Shown piece by piece: positions 21,374-31,976 of a stretch of DNA of 64,000 nt; positions within the stretch are counted from its first letter, which is position 1, and the number at the start of each line of letters is the position of its first letter. Location: the NCBI GenBank assembly GCA_963681505.1, contig OY811976.1:1546359-1610358 (forward strand), in the 5' to 3' direction. Position numbers and translations under genes: made by a program. The notes below the pieces were generated by a model, which saw only the letters and a list, made by a program, of their open reading frames with translations, did not search any database and was not told where the DNA came from. This DNA comes from Eunapius fragilis (lineage: Eukaryota > Porifera > Demospongiae > Spongillida > Spongillidae).

Positions 21374-21664
21374 TTGGTGAGCATCATGTATAAGCAGCAT
21401 GTGGAGGAGGAGGGCTCAGAGTGTAATTCTGACTTAGAGGTAGTGAACAAGCCTACTGTTATTTCGTTGAATCTGGCTCGCGAGAAGATAAGGGATCTCA
21501 TTATGTTATTTGAGTTTCACATTGACTTCAGACAAAACCAAGCTCATAGGGTGCATTGGGTAGAGCAGTTAGCAATGCTTGGCAAGGTTCAGAACCAGAT
21601 CACAATGTACAAGGAGCCACTGTCTGAGACACAGCCAGAAATCACTAATTTTTTTTCAGCCTAG
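21374..21664 (+). pseudogene. Probable pogo/Tigger-type transposase C-terminus with PIP box
   Basis: A 96-codon frame, acidic at its start (HVEEEGSECNSDLEVV), then a helical segment (LAREKIRDLIMLFEFHI) and the end QPEITNFFSA. The last residues fit a PCNA-interacting motif (Q-x-x-I-x-x-F-F). Pogo-type transposases typically end with an acidic region, a helix of this kind and a PIP box, used for coupling to replication. No DNA-binding or DDE domain is visible upstream, so this is at most a truncated remnant or a last exon. The family call rests on these features alone. Confidence 0.4.
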
Positions 21665-21915
21665 TGGCAATGACTAGAAACAGATTTGGTTTGTAATAGA
21701 GTCCACTTGATTCCCGAGTGTTTGCCGTGTCCCTACCCTCTTACCTCATATTAACCTGGTGTATTCCATTAATAACTGTTGAGAGGGCATAGTTGACATA
21801 TCTAATAAGATTCCTTCACAAGGTGAACTCATTAGCGGTGGGTTGAGGCGATCGCGATCTCTAGGAACACAAAACCCTAGCCCAACATCACTATGCTTCC
21901 CACATGTACTCGGTG

Positions 21916-21962
21916 TACCCTCATATCAACCCCCATGGTATAGGGGGGTTGATATGAGGGTA
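21916..21962. repeat. Perfect 19-bp hairpin
   Basis: TACCCTCATATCAACCCCC at 21916-21934 is exactly complementary to 21944-21962, with a 9-nt spacer. It has no flanking gene and no T tract. Confidence 0.8.
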
Positions 21963-22963
21963 GGGATGCTGTATATAGGTAGTTGTCCTGGGTGTTTACG
22001 TAAACCTTTCCTTTCTTTATAAAACATGACCTGTTGTATGTAGCAATACAGATGCCTAGTCATGGCTCGCTGGAAAATCACACCTCGCTAGAATGGAAAA
22101 TAACGATGATTGGAATTTAATGACCTCATAACGTGATTCAGATCGCCCGCTTTAAAAACTGTGGTATCACTGATTAGGTTGTTTTAAGCGGGCGCGTCTT
22201 TTTACCGCAGAGACACGCAAAGACACACAAAGACAAACCAGAAGGCACAAAGACACGTGAGGATGCTACAAAGAAACACAAAGGCACTGAAAATGCTCGC
22301 TACCTGGCATATAACAATTTTCGATAAAATTTGCACAGAGACACTCAGCTACCCGTCTGTATTCATTTGGCATCCACAAAGACACTTCAATTAGGTACGG
22401 GCATATTTTTTTCAAATCACATATTTTGCAACAACTTTGGTATAGCCTGAAAGAGCAAATGAAATGAATTAAAATGATACGTGAAATGTGGTTTTTGCAT
22501 AAGTAGTGACAAAGTTATAGCGATTCAAACATTCGATTTTGCGGGAACGGTAATCCATGCGGTATCGCATAAAAAATTGTGACGGTATTTGTTCTCTTCA
22601 GTATAGCAACTACAATGTATAATATAATCACACCAAAATTTTGTTACAAGTCTTGCACACACATAGGAAACATAGAATAATGTTATACATCGATTTCAGT
22701 TATGTACAAATCATCAGTGATATAGTCAACTAAGAGTCATTGTAACATCATCTCCATCTTCTTGACTGCTTTCATTTTTCCAATAGGAAGCTGTTACTTT
22801 ATACATTTAAAAATTTTTAAATAACTTTACTGCTGCAATTTTACCTTGATATTACACATTTGCTTCATTAATAAAAATGTTCGAAGTAAAGCCCATCAAT
22901 CATCTCTGGATTGGCAAGAATTGCTTTTATAATATTCACATGACATTCATCTATCTCTGGAAA

Positions 22964-23590
22964 CTATGCAGTTACATTTCCAAGATGTTCAAGAACGGCC
23001 TTTATAACATTGCATACACTAGTAACAGGCACCTGATATTCAAGGCATGAATATAATGTTTTACGACATGCTGTACTGTATGTTTTATTGTCTTCTCTAG
23101 TACTGATGCATCGTGCTAAATTGTGGCTCTGATCAGCTGCTTCAGCCCTTAATACTTCATTTTCCAGCTCAAGATCGCGGACCTTCTTACTTAAAAAGGC
23201 ATTGCTTCTCTTCAGAGCACGCTCTGTATTTTTTTGATGTATGTCACACCTTCTATGAGCAGACCTCATTTTAACCTTTGAATGTTTTATTGAAGCTATT
23301 TCATGCAAATGACCTGTGTTTTTTAATAATAAGTTTTCATTTGCCAAACCTTTTAAAGTGGCCTCTTTTTGTTTCAACTCCTTTTTTAGATTATTTAAAT
23401 GTGCACGCAAATTTCTTTCAATTTTAACTTTTCTGCTGAAAGCTTGTCTAAGTTTACGATTGTCACGTTGCTTAGTTATAACTGTTTGAAACTTGTGACT
23501 GAGCATTCGCTTAGAAATTAGTAATTCCCTTAGTTTCACTCTCTTGATTCCACATTCTTTGCAAGGAGTTCTTAATTTAGTAAATTGCAA
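22964..23590 (-). CDS. Coiled-coil protein of the inserted transposon (unknown)
   Basis: A 208-codon frame. Residues about 45-150 are Lys/Glu/Leu-rich and predicted by eye to be coiled coil (LRAHLNNLKKELKQKEATLK; LELENEVLRAE). It begins with CKECGIKRVK and ends STACRKTLYSCLEYQVPVTS followed by VIKAVLEHLGN. That C-terminal pattern, an aromatic residue then a short helix before a conserved Val/Ile-rich segment, resembles the region preceding the catalytic part in some uncharacterised invertebrate transposon proteins. No catalytic domain follows, so it is probably a truncated transposase or an accessory protein. I do not assign a function. Confidence 0.4.
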   Translation of the reverse strand: MQFTKLRTPCKECGIKRVKLRELLISKRMLSHKFQTVITKQRDNRKLRQAFSRKVKIERNLRAHLNNLKKELKQKEATLKGLANENLLLKNTGHLHEIASIKHSKVKMRSAHRRCDIHQKNTERALKRSNAFLSKKVRDLELENEVLRAEAADQSHNLARCISTREDNKTYSTACRKTLYSCLEYQVPVTSVCNVIKAVLEHLGNVTA

Positions 23591-24064
23591 AGGGGTTTGA
23601 CAAGTAGAACTTGGTAATTCTTCAGGAGGGCATAGAGATGGTATAGCAGGGATTTGGCAAGTATAGAGCTACTTGGGAATTCATCAGGAGGGCACTGAAA
23701 TGCTGTAGCAGGGGTTTGAATAGGAAATGGAAACGCATCCTCTAATAGATGAACAATATCCTCCCAAACCCTTTCAAGATGCTTCTTCATGCTTTTTAAT
23801 TTCTCCATGAGCTTTTGTATTGATGTAAAGCATTAATATTTCCACATTCTCTGCATGAATAAAAGCCACCATTTTGGCAGTTTTAACAATGCTTTGCTGC
23901 GTTATGTTGGTATATATGTGCACTACCAAGCCATTTCTTATTGCTGAAACCTGTAGTACACTATCTACACTGACATCACTACGAAAACCTTCAATCAACT
24001 TCTTTAAATCTTCTGTAGTCTTCATCCTAATTTGGAAAGTCAACAAATTCATACACACCAACAA
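23572..24064 (-). CDS. Short frames upstream of the coiled-coil protein (unknown)
   Basis: Two overlapping minus-strand frames (23808-23572 and 24064-23774). The upstream one includes TTEDLKKLIEGFRSDVSVDS and ends KKHEEAS; the downstream one starts MEKLKSMKKHLERVWEDIVH and ends at 23572, overlapping the start of the coiled-coil frame. They may be exons of one transposon gene that reaches 22964. No known domain was recognised. Confidence 0.25.
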
Positions 24065-24915
24065 GATATTTGCAGCAAAAAGAGCACACTAACATGTTAC
24101 ATGCAAGGTTTTAAGTTTTAAACACAAAGGAAAGTTGTTAAAACATGCGATAGCTCCGTTTTCACCGCAACGTCCAATGATCATTAGATATACATGTATA
24201 TTTATATTTATATCTGGGGACGAGTCATAATCTGAGAAAATCTGGGGTATGCCTTGGGCATCAGCCAAAAAAAAAGATATTTTCACAGCATGTAGATTTA
24301 TACCAAAACTGCATTCATAGCTATTTCTCTTATCGGTAGCTCGAAGATTATGGTAGTCTTTATTTAGAGTTAAACTTTGCTAATGCTACAAAGTACTCAA
24401 AATTAAGCAATGTTCTCTAAAAGTTGCAAAGCCATGTTATACGGGCAGTGCTGAGCCATAAATTAAATTTTGACGTTGGCTGGCTTGATGAAAAGCACGT
24501 ACCACATTTAAACACACAGGCTGCTGGATAACACCTTGGGCATCAACCGAAGTTCATAAAATTTGAAGTGCATATACATTATGACCTTGGGATTACGTAA
24601 ATCTGATCCGTTTCCCGGTAGTTCGAAGCACAAAAAAATCCTACTAAAACTAAAGGGTACATATTTTTTTTACGCGCCAGAAATATTGAACAAAACGTTG
24701 CGAATAAACCAGAGATGTATCACAGCATAGACAATGTAAGGACATACCGATAAATCCCGAAACAGTCCACAACAGCGATCAAACGAACACAAACCAGCCT
24801 TCACCCGAATATGATGTACCTCAACAATTAGCAACCCGCGTCACAATTTTTACCTAAAATTGGATCACCAATTTTTCGGTACTCGTACGTGAAATATGCC
24901 CGTACCTACTTCAAT

Positions 24916-25540
24916 ACCATCCTAGACCCGACATCGTTTACAAGGAGATGTCCGAGCGCCCGATTATTGATGTCAATCACAATTAATTAACTACATTTAT
25001 TAAAGATGTCATGTCTGAAGTGCTACAAGGAGTGCCGAGAAGAAAGCGTTCGATGTTGTAGATGTTGGGAATGGGTTCATTATGGATGCAATGGGCTTAC
25101 AGAAAGTAAAGGAGAGGTAAGTCGACGCTTCGTTAGTGTCCTTTCACTCATAAACGAGCACGATATCTTCACATGCATTTTGATAGGTTTTGGGTCTGTC
25201 TTCAAGAGTTATCTATCACTTCTTCTTGTGTAGAGAAAATGGTATTGGAATATTTGATTTCACATTGGCTCAAACCCGTCTTAGCAACTGATTAATTCTG
25301 AGGTTTTGTATAGATATGCTGCTATTAAATCTCATTTCCTGGAACCGCACGGAAATTATAATATTCCTGCCGTTAGTCCAATCTTTGTTGACACACGGGA
25401 AGATTAAAAAGCAAGAGAGATTATGCGAAATGGAGGCATTGAAGGGTATGCAGCTCTACAATCAACAGCCAATGGTAACTGCCTTTTCAACAGTGTGTTT
25501 ATTGTACTGTTTGGCGAAGAATCAAAGGCTGTGGAACTCA
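24916..25540 (+). repeat. Left arm (inner part) of the giant inverted repeat
   Basis: Reverse complement of 25894-26504 with few differences. It contains an inverted partial copy of the PHD/OTU-like gene, including the ATG-SCLKCYKECR frame at 25006 and the same in-frame TAA after HGKI. In this copy the GTAAGT donor is preserved. Confidence 0.85.
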
Positions 25541-26415
25541 AAATATATATTTCTTCTAATTCTTTCACTTGCTGTTTGAAACAGACTTGTGTGCGACCAA
25601 AGAATATTAACAGCATTATGCACTGAGTATGAACTGTCCGCACATTTGTGCAGTGGCAAGGACTGCCTGCTTAGTATATCCGCTGCTTTGTCAGCAGATC
25701 CATTGAGTCTTGGGTAAAAAGATATGATAGGCAAATCAATGACTGTTGCCAATGTCTGCATGGTCCAAGCACAAAACCATCTTTCTTTTTTAGTACAATC
25801 AATTGTAGCATCTAAATAGCTTGGACTGACAATAAGCAACTCTGACATTTTACTGTACATTTGTGTGAATCATTTCTAGTGTTGTTCGTACTCTGAGTTC
25901 CACAGCCTTTGATTCATCGCCAAACAGCACAATAGACACACTGTTAAAAAGGCAGCTACCATTGTCTGTTGATTGTAGAGCTGCATACCCTTCAATGCCT
26001 CCATTTCGCATAATCTCTCTTGCTTTTTAATCTTCCCGTGTGTCAACAAAGATTGGACTAACGGCTGGAATATTAAGATTTCCGTGCGGTTCCAGGAAAT
26101 GAGATTCAATAGCAGCATATCTATATAAAACCTCAGAATTAATCAGTTGCTAAGACGGGTTTGAGCCAATGTGAAATCAATACCATTTTCTCTACACAAG
26201 AAGCAGTGATAGATAACTCTTGAAGACAGACCCAAAACCTATCAAAATGTGAAGATATCGTGCTCGTTTATGAGTGAAAGGACACAAACGAAGCGTTGAC
26301 TTACCGCTCCTTCACTCTCTGTTAGCCCATCGCATCCATAATGAACCCATTCCCAACATCTACAACATCGAACGCTTTCTTCTCGGCACTCCTTGTAGCA
26401 CTTCAGACATGACAT
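25541..26415 (-). pseudogene. PHD-like finger plus OTU-like domain gene of the giant repeat
   Basis: Minus strand. The first exon, 26415-26305, starts ATG and encodes a zinc finger (CLKCYKECREESVRCCRCWE, then VHYGC) and ends at a good donor, GTAAGT. A later segment, about 26117-25894, encodes YAAIESHFLEPHG, then IEGYAALQSTDNGSCLFNSV and GDESKAVELRVRT. The D..SCLFN block resembles the catalytic Asp/Cys loop of OTU-type proteases. The loop continues with WFCAWTMQTLATVIDLPIIS in a shifted frame. An in-frame TAA (near 26030) is shared by both arms. OTU domains remove ubiquitin; here the link is by motif only. Probably inactive. Confidence 0.5.
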
Positions 26416-26984
26416 GTAGTTAATTAATTGTGATTGACATCAATAATCGGGCGCTCGGACAGCTCCTTGTAAACGATGTCGGGTCTAGGATGGCATTGAA
26501 GTGTCTTTGTGGATGCCAATTGAATACAGACGGGTAGCTGAGTGTCTCTGTGCAAATTTTATCGAAAATTGTTATATGCCAGGTAGCGAGCATTTTCAGT
26601 GTCTTTGTGTTTCTTTGTAGCATCCTCACGTGTCTTTGTGCCTTCTGGTTTGTCTTTGTGTGTCTTTGCGTGTCTTTGCGGTAAAAAGACGCGCCCGCTT
26701 AAAACAACCTAATCAGTGATACCACAGTTTTTAAAGCGGGCGATCTGAATCACGTTATGAGGTCATTAAATTCCAAAGAATCATCGTTATTTTCCACTCT
26801 AGCGAGGTGTGATTTTCCACTCTAGCGAGCCGTGACTGTAATGATATAACATCCAGCCATTTGGTCATTTTTTTTTGCCACTGAGTATCTACATGTGTGG
26901 GGTGCACTGGTATGTCATCATAGTGTGTAGGTGATGGTCTGTGTACATGTGATGGTGTATGTAGGTGGCCCAGTAGGTTACACT

Positions 26985-27385
26985 TCTGTTTTGCTCAAAG
27001 CAATGATACAATTAGCGTTTTGACCATAAGAAGAAATACACTATGAAGGATGATGAGTACTGGTCAGAGGGAATTAAAACTATGAAAAAGCAAGAAAGAA
27101 TATGAAAAGCTACACTGTCAAGATGTCACACATGCACTAGTACTCGATATATGCTGGCACATTACTAGTACTGTACAACGACCATGGTTAAACACCATGC
27201 AGGCTAGACTAAATGTTGGTATGCGTTAATGTCTATTGTCCTGAATGTCCACCCGGGGACCCAGGTGTACAGCAAAAAAAATTTTTACCGTTCGGTTGAA
27301 GGTATCTAGTTATACTGGATGCTACCGATAGGATTACCAACCTTCCGTGGGAGGTTGATAATAACTTGATATCGTAGTTCGATAA
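26985..27385 (+). repeat. Dispersed 400-bp repeat, copy 1
   Basis: Matches 36008-36405 over TTTTGCTCAAAGCAATGATAC, GATGAGTACTGGTCAGAGGG, GTACTGTACAACGACCATGG and the GGATGCTACCGATAG block. A short frame (MKDDEYWSEGIKTM) is shared but breaks early here, so coding potential is doubtful. Confidence 0.75.
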
Positions 27386-28165
27386 ACATGACTCGGTCAT
27401 GAACCCATGGCGTAAGCAGAGGGGGACACCAAAGCGAGGAAGTATATACCGTACAGGGCGGATACACGTCGGTTCCCCCCTCGGGTCTGCATGCATGATG
27501 CGTATAGCCACAACCCCCCCCCCCCCCCCCCCCCCCCCCTTTTCTGTATCTGCCCCTGCCGTATGATGCATGTATGTTATTTTAAGGTCGCCTATAAACC
27601 CAATTCGACCCCCCCCCCCCCCCCCCCCCCTCCTCTTCCTAGTTTTGTTAGAAATAGCCATTCGTCCATGAAACAAATATATTAGTCCTAACATGAAGTG
27701 TTCCGTGGCAAACTCCTTTGTATAATCGCCACTCCGTCTTTGCAACATATAATCCCAATTAGTGCAACCTAGCCGACTCCTATATGTGGTCATGCATAAT
27801 AAGTCAGCACATGAAAATTATCATTGGTCATTTAACTGCAACATCAAAAAACAGCTGCCTTTGATGGGGGGCGGTTGACATCCTACGCCGACTCATGGAG
27901 TCAGCCGCATCAAATCAATCTACCAGGGGATCGCACGTCTGTACAATGAGTACGGTTATAGTAGCAGCACTGGGAGAAAATTAAAAACCATTTCCATAAG
28001 TATGCATTACGCCCGCTCATTTTAGTCTATTCCTGCGGTGCGTTATGCATAGTTCCATGAACACAAACCAGCAAAGTTGTACAGCTGATTCCATTTTAAC
28101 ATGGGGTACAGGCAAGACCACGCCCAAAACGCCATGATCCGGTTCGCTATGAATATTAAAGCATT
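27386..28165. other. Intergenic with two long C tracts
   Basis: C26 at 27514-27539 and C22 at 27609-27630, about 70 bp apart. No gene is seen; the frame on the minus strand is a glycine-run artefact of these tracts. Confidence 0.5.
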
Positions 28166-28169
28166 TTAA

Positions 28170-28819
28170 GGCGTTTCCACGCTAGCAAAGGCCGGCAAAC
28201 CGGATCGATCAGCTTTGCGGTCAATAAATTTAGTCAGTTGAGAAAGTTGGTGGCATATAGGATTGGAAGGCAATAGTGGTGTAAAAGGGAGGAAAAAAGA
28301 GTCAAATAATAAAAATGCTATAGTCCTATATTTCGCACACAAACAACTTAATGTCCTAAAATGGGTGAATATAGGACTATTACATTTTCCCTTATTTTTG
28401 ACCCTTGTTTCCTTCCTTTTTACAACACTACTACTGCCTTCCAATCCTATATGCCACCAACTTCTCAGAGAGAATGTTTTTATTTCTTGTTTCAATTTCT
28501 TCATGAGATGAGACAGCATCTACACAATTTGAATATTTTGAGTTTTGTGCTTTACTTGTAATCCTGTTTGTACTCTTGATGTATTAATAAGTAGAATAAG
28601 AATGGCGGCGAATAACAGTTGAACCGGGTACGAGTAGTTTTGTTCTCCAAAAGCGCGCGCTGTTATGACACAGTACCAACACAAAACTGTTCCTATTTGG
28701 TGTTTTTTGATAACTTCATTATTCAACATCAACCAGGGGTCGCGCGGTACTCGCACTGATTAAATTCACTGACCACAATGCGGCTCGATCCGGTTTGCCT
28801 TTGCTAATGCGGAAACGCC
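28170..28819. mobile_element. TTAA-flanked element carrying a foldback insertion
   Basis: Inverted repeats of about 65 bp begin GGCGTTTCC and contain CTAGCAAAGGC and AAACCGGATCGAT. TTAA lies on both sides (28166-28169 and 28820-28823). TTAA duplications are typical of piggyBac and Kolobok transposons. Between the repeats (28240-28735) lies a foldback-family sequence, so this MITE has itself been invaded. Confidence 0.75.
28240..28735 (+). mobile_element. Partial foldback element (FB5)
   Basis: The palindrome has its left arm truncated at GAGAAAGTTGGTGGCATATA and its right arm running to about 28493 (TTTTTATTTCTTG). It is followed by the core GGGTACGAGTAGTTTTGTTC and GCGCGCTGTTATGACA (28628-28660). 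The terminal hairpin is not found; the sequence runs into the right repeat of the TTAA element. Confidence 0.65.
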
Positions 28820-28823
28820 TTAA

Positions 28824-28973
28824 GGCGTTTCCGCACTAGCAAAGGCAAACCGGATCGATCCGCATTGTGGTCAATGAATTTAATCAGTGTATATGGATCA
28901 ATGTACTCACTGATTAAATTCATTGGCCACAATGCGGATCGATCCGGTTTGCCTTTGCTAGTGCGGAAACGCC
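28824..28973. mobile_element. 150-bp TTAA MITE
   Basis: Near-perfect 65-bp inverted repeats from GGCGTTTCCGCACTAGC to GCTAGTGCGGAAACGCC around a short centre (TATATGGATCAATGTAC). It shares its left TTAA with the neighbouring element; on the right TTTAAA follows. A lone end of the same family is at about 44645-44690. Confidence 0.85.
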
Positions 28974-29214
28974 TTTAAATTCCTAGTGTGGACTCGACCT
29001 AATAAGTCGGATCGATCTAGATCGATGCGTTTTGAGGGCAGAAGCGGCTTCAACACACTGACCTGCATGCAGATACACGTAACACGGTGCAGGGCAGTGC
29101 ACCATTACATGCTTATGATCAAGCATGCATGCACACAAGAGCTACACGTATGCAAGTCTTTTCAGGTACACTCCACCATCTATAGTCGCGAGAACTCATC
29201 GAAAGGGCGTTACA

Positions 29215-29440
29215 GACGCTTAGTTAGGACAAAGTACACTGACAGTTTGCCTAGCTCCCGATGAATATGCCTTATTTTCCGGACTGATCCTTTTCCGTAA
29301 AAACGGATGGGAACTGTAGAAAAGTATCGTATCTATAGTTTTTGTCCCACACGGCACCCCATATAGTTTCGCAGGTCCGATGTGCGTCATGCAGGATAAT
29401 TTTTCGGCGGAGGGCAACGCGTACCCGGTAGTCCAGTTAA
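29215..29440 (-). repeat. Fragment of dispersed repeat
   Basis: 29215-29270 matches 20485-20535 in inverse orientation. The minus-strand frame here (YGVPCGTKTIDTILFYSSHP) is short and shows no known domain. Confidence 0.4.
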
Positions 29441-29588
29441 CCGCCCTTAGAACTGTTTGTATCCGCCGTTAATTGCGGCAACCCTGCACAAAATATATTC
29501 TTAGGGTGCTATTTTATAAAACCTTTATGCATCTCCCAATACTTATGTGAACTGGTATATACATGCAGTTACTATAATCGATCTGATA

Positions 29589-29720
29589 CCTACTTGGTTT
29601 TGGTGATCTTGAAAATGAACTTCCGTTAGTCCATCTTCCGTAGTACAAGACCACACCAGTGACACAAATGCAACAAGCCACCAACAAAGAAGTAACAAAC
29701 TTGTTCCAAAAGCTCTTCAT
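29589..29720 (-). CDS. Candidate first exon of a type II membrane protein
   Basis: Minus strand, ATG at 29720: residues MKSFWNKFV, then a hydrophobic stretch TSLLVACCICVTGVVLYYG, then RWTNGSSFSRSPKPSR. A GT (GTATCAG) follows at about 29589. A short basic N-tail, one membrane span and a Ser/Pro-rich stem is the plan of Golgi glycosyltransferases. No following exon could be identified; the nearest minus-strand glycosyltransferase-like frame begins at 15524, more than 14 kb away with transposons between. It may be chance. Confidence 0.3.
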
Positions 29721-29740
29721 GAATACACATGCACAATGGT

Positions 29741-30216
29741 CGGAAGCTTTGTAAGGAAATCAATTCTCTCTTTGTTTCTGCTAGACTAATCCGCAATTTA
29801 TATCAGCGCGCATGCTCACACGTGATAGACAGACTAAATGACCAAAATATACGCTGCTCATAACAGGAACCCATGCACGCAGCCCAACACTGAACGCTCC
29901 ATGAATCATTATATATGCAACCATCTCTTGTTCAGTGGATTCGTAATCCTACATACGGCTTCTCTGAGGCATCTATGTCGTCTTAAAAAAAAACCGCTTT
30001 CAGTAACAATTGCCGGTTGCGGTTTGAACATTCTCATAATGCCCCCGACACTTTCCCGGGGCTAATGAGACTGATCAGAGTACGTAAATTTGTAATTATT
30101 GATTGACAATATAATTACCTATTATATGGTCAGCCTACGGCAGTAATGAATTGATCGTGCAGTGATAGTACATATATATGTGCTGCTCAACTATGTGCAT
30201 GTAGTCATAAAACGTG
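29741..30216. other. Intergenic, nothing recognised
   Basis: Plain AT-rich sequence. No gene or structured repeat was identified. Confidence 0.4.

Positions 30217-30260
<44 letters not shown>
30217..30260. repeat. (GT)n microsatellite
   Basis: About 20 GT units with a single interruption near the start. It is followed by GGGAGGGGTCCATAGGGTGA-type repeats to about 30445. Confidence 0.95.
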
Positions 30261-30262
<2 letters not shown>

Positions 30263-30264
30263 AC

Positions 30265-30450
30265 AAATTGGTAAAATGAAAGGGAGGGGTCCATAGGGTG
30301 ATTGGTACAGCCATCACCATGGGGGAGGGAGGGGTCCATAGGGTGAGTGCAACATGGGGAGGGAGGGAGGGTCAATAGGATGAGTGGTACTGGGGGAGAA
30401 AGGTGAGTGGTACAGCCATCACCATGGGGGTGGAGGGGTCTATAGGGTGA
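30265..30450. repeat. Short irregular tandem repeat
   Basis: Three to four imperfect copies of a unit containing GGTACAGCCATCACCATGGG and GAGGGGTCCATAGGGTGAG. Confidence 0.7.
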
Positions 30451-30957
30451 GTGAAATGCAATATGGTACATGTGGGTAATACATCTTTGCGGCAGAGCAT
30501 GAATCCCAACAAAAGAAGAGTTGCCTTTAAGTCCAGCTGTGGCTTTAACTCGACCATGTCACCACTTCTGTTGATACACAGCCTTTATTTCATGGCTCTG
30601 TAGTACTGTTATAGCAATGTGCGTCAATAAATGGCCCAAAATGTACTTTACCATGGTGAAATGGTGTAGTATGAAGTGTTGAAATTAGGAAGTTAGTGCT
30701 TACCGTATGGGAGAAGTAGCGATTTTAAAGTGAATCATTTGATATAAACGCGAACAATATTTTTCTCGTGAACTGCCCCATGTACCCTAAGTTACATGTA
30801 AGGTAGAATTATGGGTAAGACAGGAACTGCATATGTGATAAATGTTCCTTGTTAGAGGGGTGATATATGGATTGGTGTATGGTGTGTGGGTAGGGGAATT
30901 TGCCATATTGTTGCGCCTCCTTGGCAATAAGTGTTACAATTCGTAGTTGCCTTAGCA

Positions 30958-30958
<1 letters not shown>
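30451..30958. other. Intergenic, nothing recognised
   Basis: No gene or repeat identified between the two GT microsatellites. Confidence 0.4.
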
Positions 30959-31041
<83 letters not shown>

Positions 31042-31068
31042 TGCGTGTGTATGTGTGTGTATTTGTGT

Positions 31069-31149
<81 letters not shown>
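30959..31149. repeat. Long (GT)n microsatellite
   Basis: About 95 dinucleotide units, interrupted at 31041-31079 by CTGCGTGTGTATG-type variants. It can adopt Z-DNA; the Cys/Val frames over it are artefacts. Confidence 0.95.
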
Positions 31150-31152
<3 letters not shown>

Positions 31153-31344
31153 TACTAGCGATGTGTAGGTTAGGTGGTTGGCCGGCTATACACGTTTACA
31201 CGTTTAGTGTGTGGTGGGGTTACCTGGTGTGTATTATTAGCTGGTGAGTGTGTTGGAAGTGCTTGTGTTTATGATGGTATTATTTGTGGATTGGAAGTGT
31301 GCTGCTGCAGGGATGATAACATTAGTGGGGGGGGGGGGGGGGGG

Positions 31345-31976
31345 ACAAAATGTTAAGCAGAAAATTTTAGGTGCAATTTATACCAAGTGAGACAATTCTG
31401 TGCATGTGTTGGTTCACTTGTTATCCCATAGTTGCCAAAAAGGGGGCAAAAAATATGGGAGGGGGAATGAAACTCCGCTGGTATGTAGGATCATAGGAAA
31501 TAGTACATACTGTTGTGAGTGTGTACTGGTGTGGGGTTGGTGGAGAGTATGAGTTGGGTGTGTATGCTGATTGAATTGTGAGTGTGACTATGTGTTTTGT
31601 GAATTTGGTGAGGATACTTGTTATACATGTAGTATCTGTGGATTGTGTCTGAGGGTGTGTATGTAATATAAATGAATAATGTGTAGCACAACTCACATAT
31701 ATGCTTGATCACATTGTGGCCATGTTGCCCTGCTTCATACTAGCTGACTTTTCCGAGGTGTGATATAGCCAGTATGCTAAAACACAATCACCATACAATG
31801 GTAGATGTAAAGAGCATAGCATACTAGTGGCATATATGTAAATAAAAATTTATACACTACAAGAAACTGTGTCAAACTGACAAGACAGAAGAAAAAACTT
31901 CACTATTCGTGGTATAAGCACGGATCACCTCTATTAGGTCTACACGTCAGAAAATATGCGCTCCACTATACGGCTA
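31345..31976. other. Intergenic, nothing recognised
   Basis: Preceded by a G18 tract (31327-31344). No coding sign. Confidence 0.4.

Larger units (their letters stand above)
22392..24908 (-). mobile_element. DNA transposon inserted in the giant repeat's left arm
   Basis: Ends TAGGTACGGGCATATTT and AAATATGCCCGTACCTA are perfect 17-bp inverted repeats. CTTCAAT occurs on both sides (22385-22391 and 24909-24915); the intact opposite arm shows it once near 26500, so this is a 7-bp duplication (8 bp if the terminal T/A is counted otherwise). It carries three minus-strand frames between 22964 and 24064. The superfamily is not recognised. Confidence 0.8.
22061..26834 (-). mobile_element. Giant inverted-repeat element with PHD/OTU-like gene
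   Basis: The left arm is 22061-22391 plus 24916-25540 (956 bp, split by an inserted transposon). The right arm is 25894-26834 (941 bp). The arms are nearly identical reverse complements around a loop of about 353 bp. The outer ends start CA(T/C)GGCTCGCT and repeat TGGAAAATCACACCTCGCTA; next to them lie many GTGTCTTTG (CAAAGACAC) motifs. The right arm plus loop reads on the minus strand as a zinc-finger and OTU-like gene; the left arm is an inverted copy of the gene's first half. No target duplication is clear, so the outer limits are approximate. Confidence 0.75.

Noticed and set aside
27233-27793. 186-codon minus-strand frame with Gly runs
   Set aside because: Kept open by two C tracts; no domain, and the runs are homopolymer DNA.
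30900-31247. Cys/Val repeat frames
   Set aside because: Artefact of the GT microsatellite.
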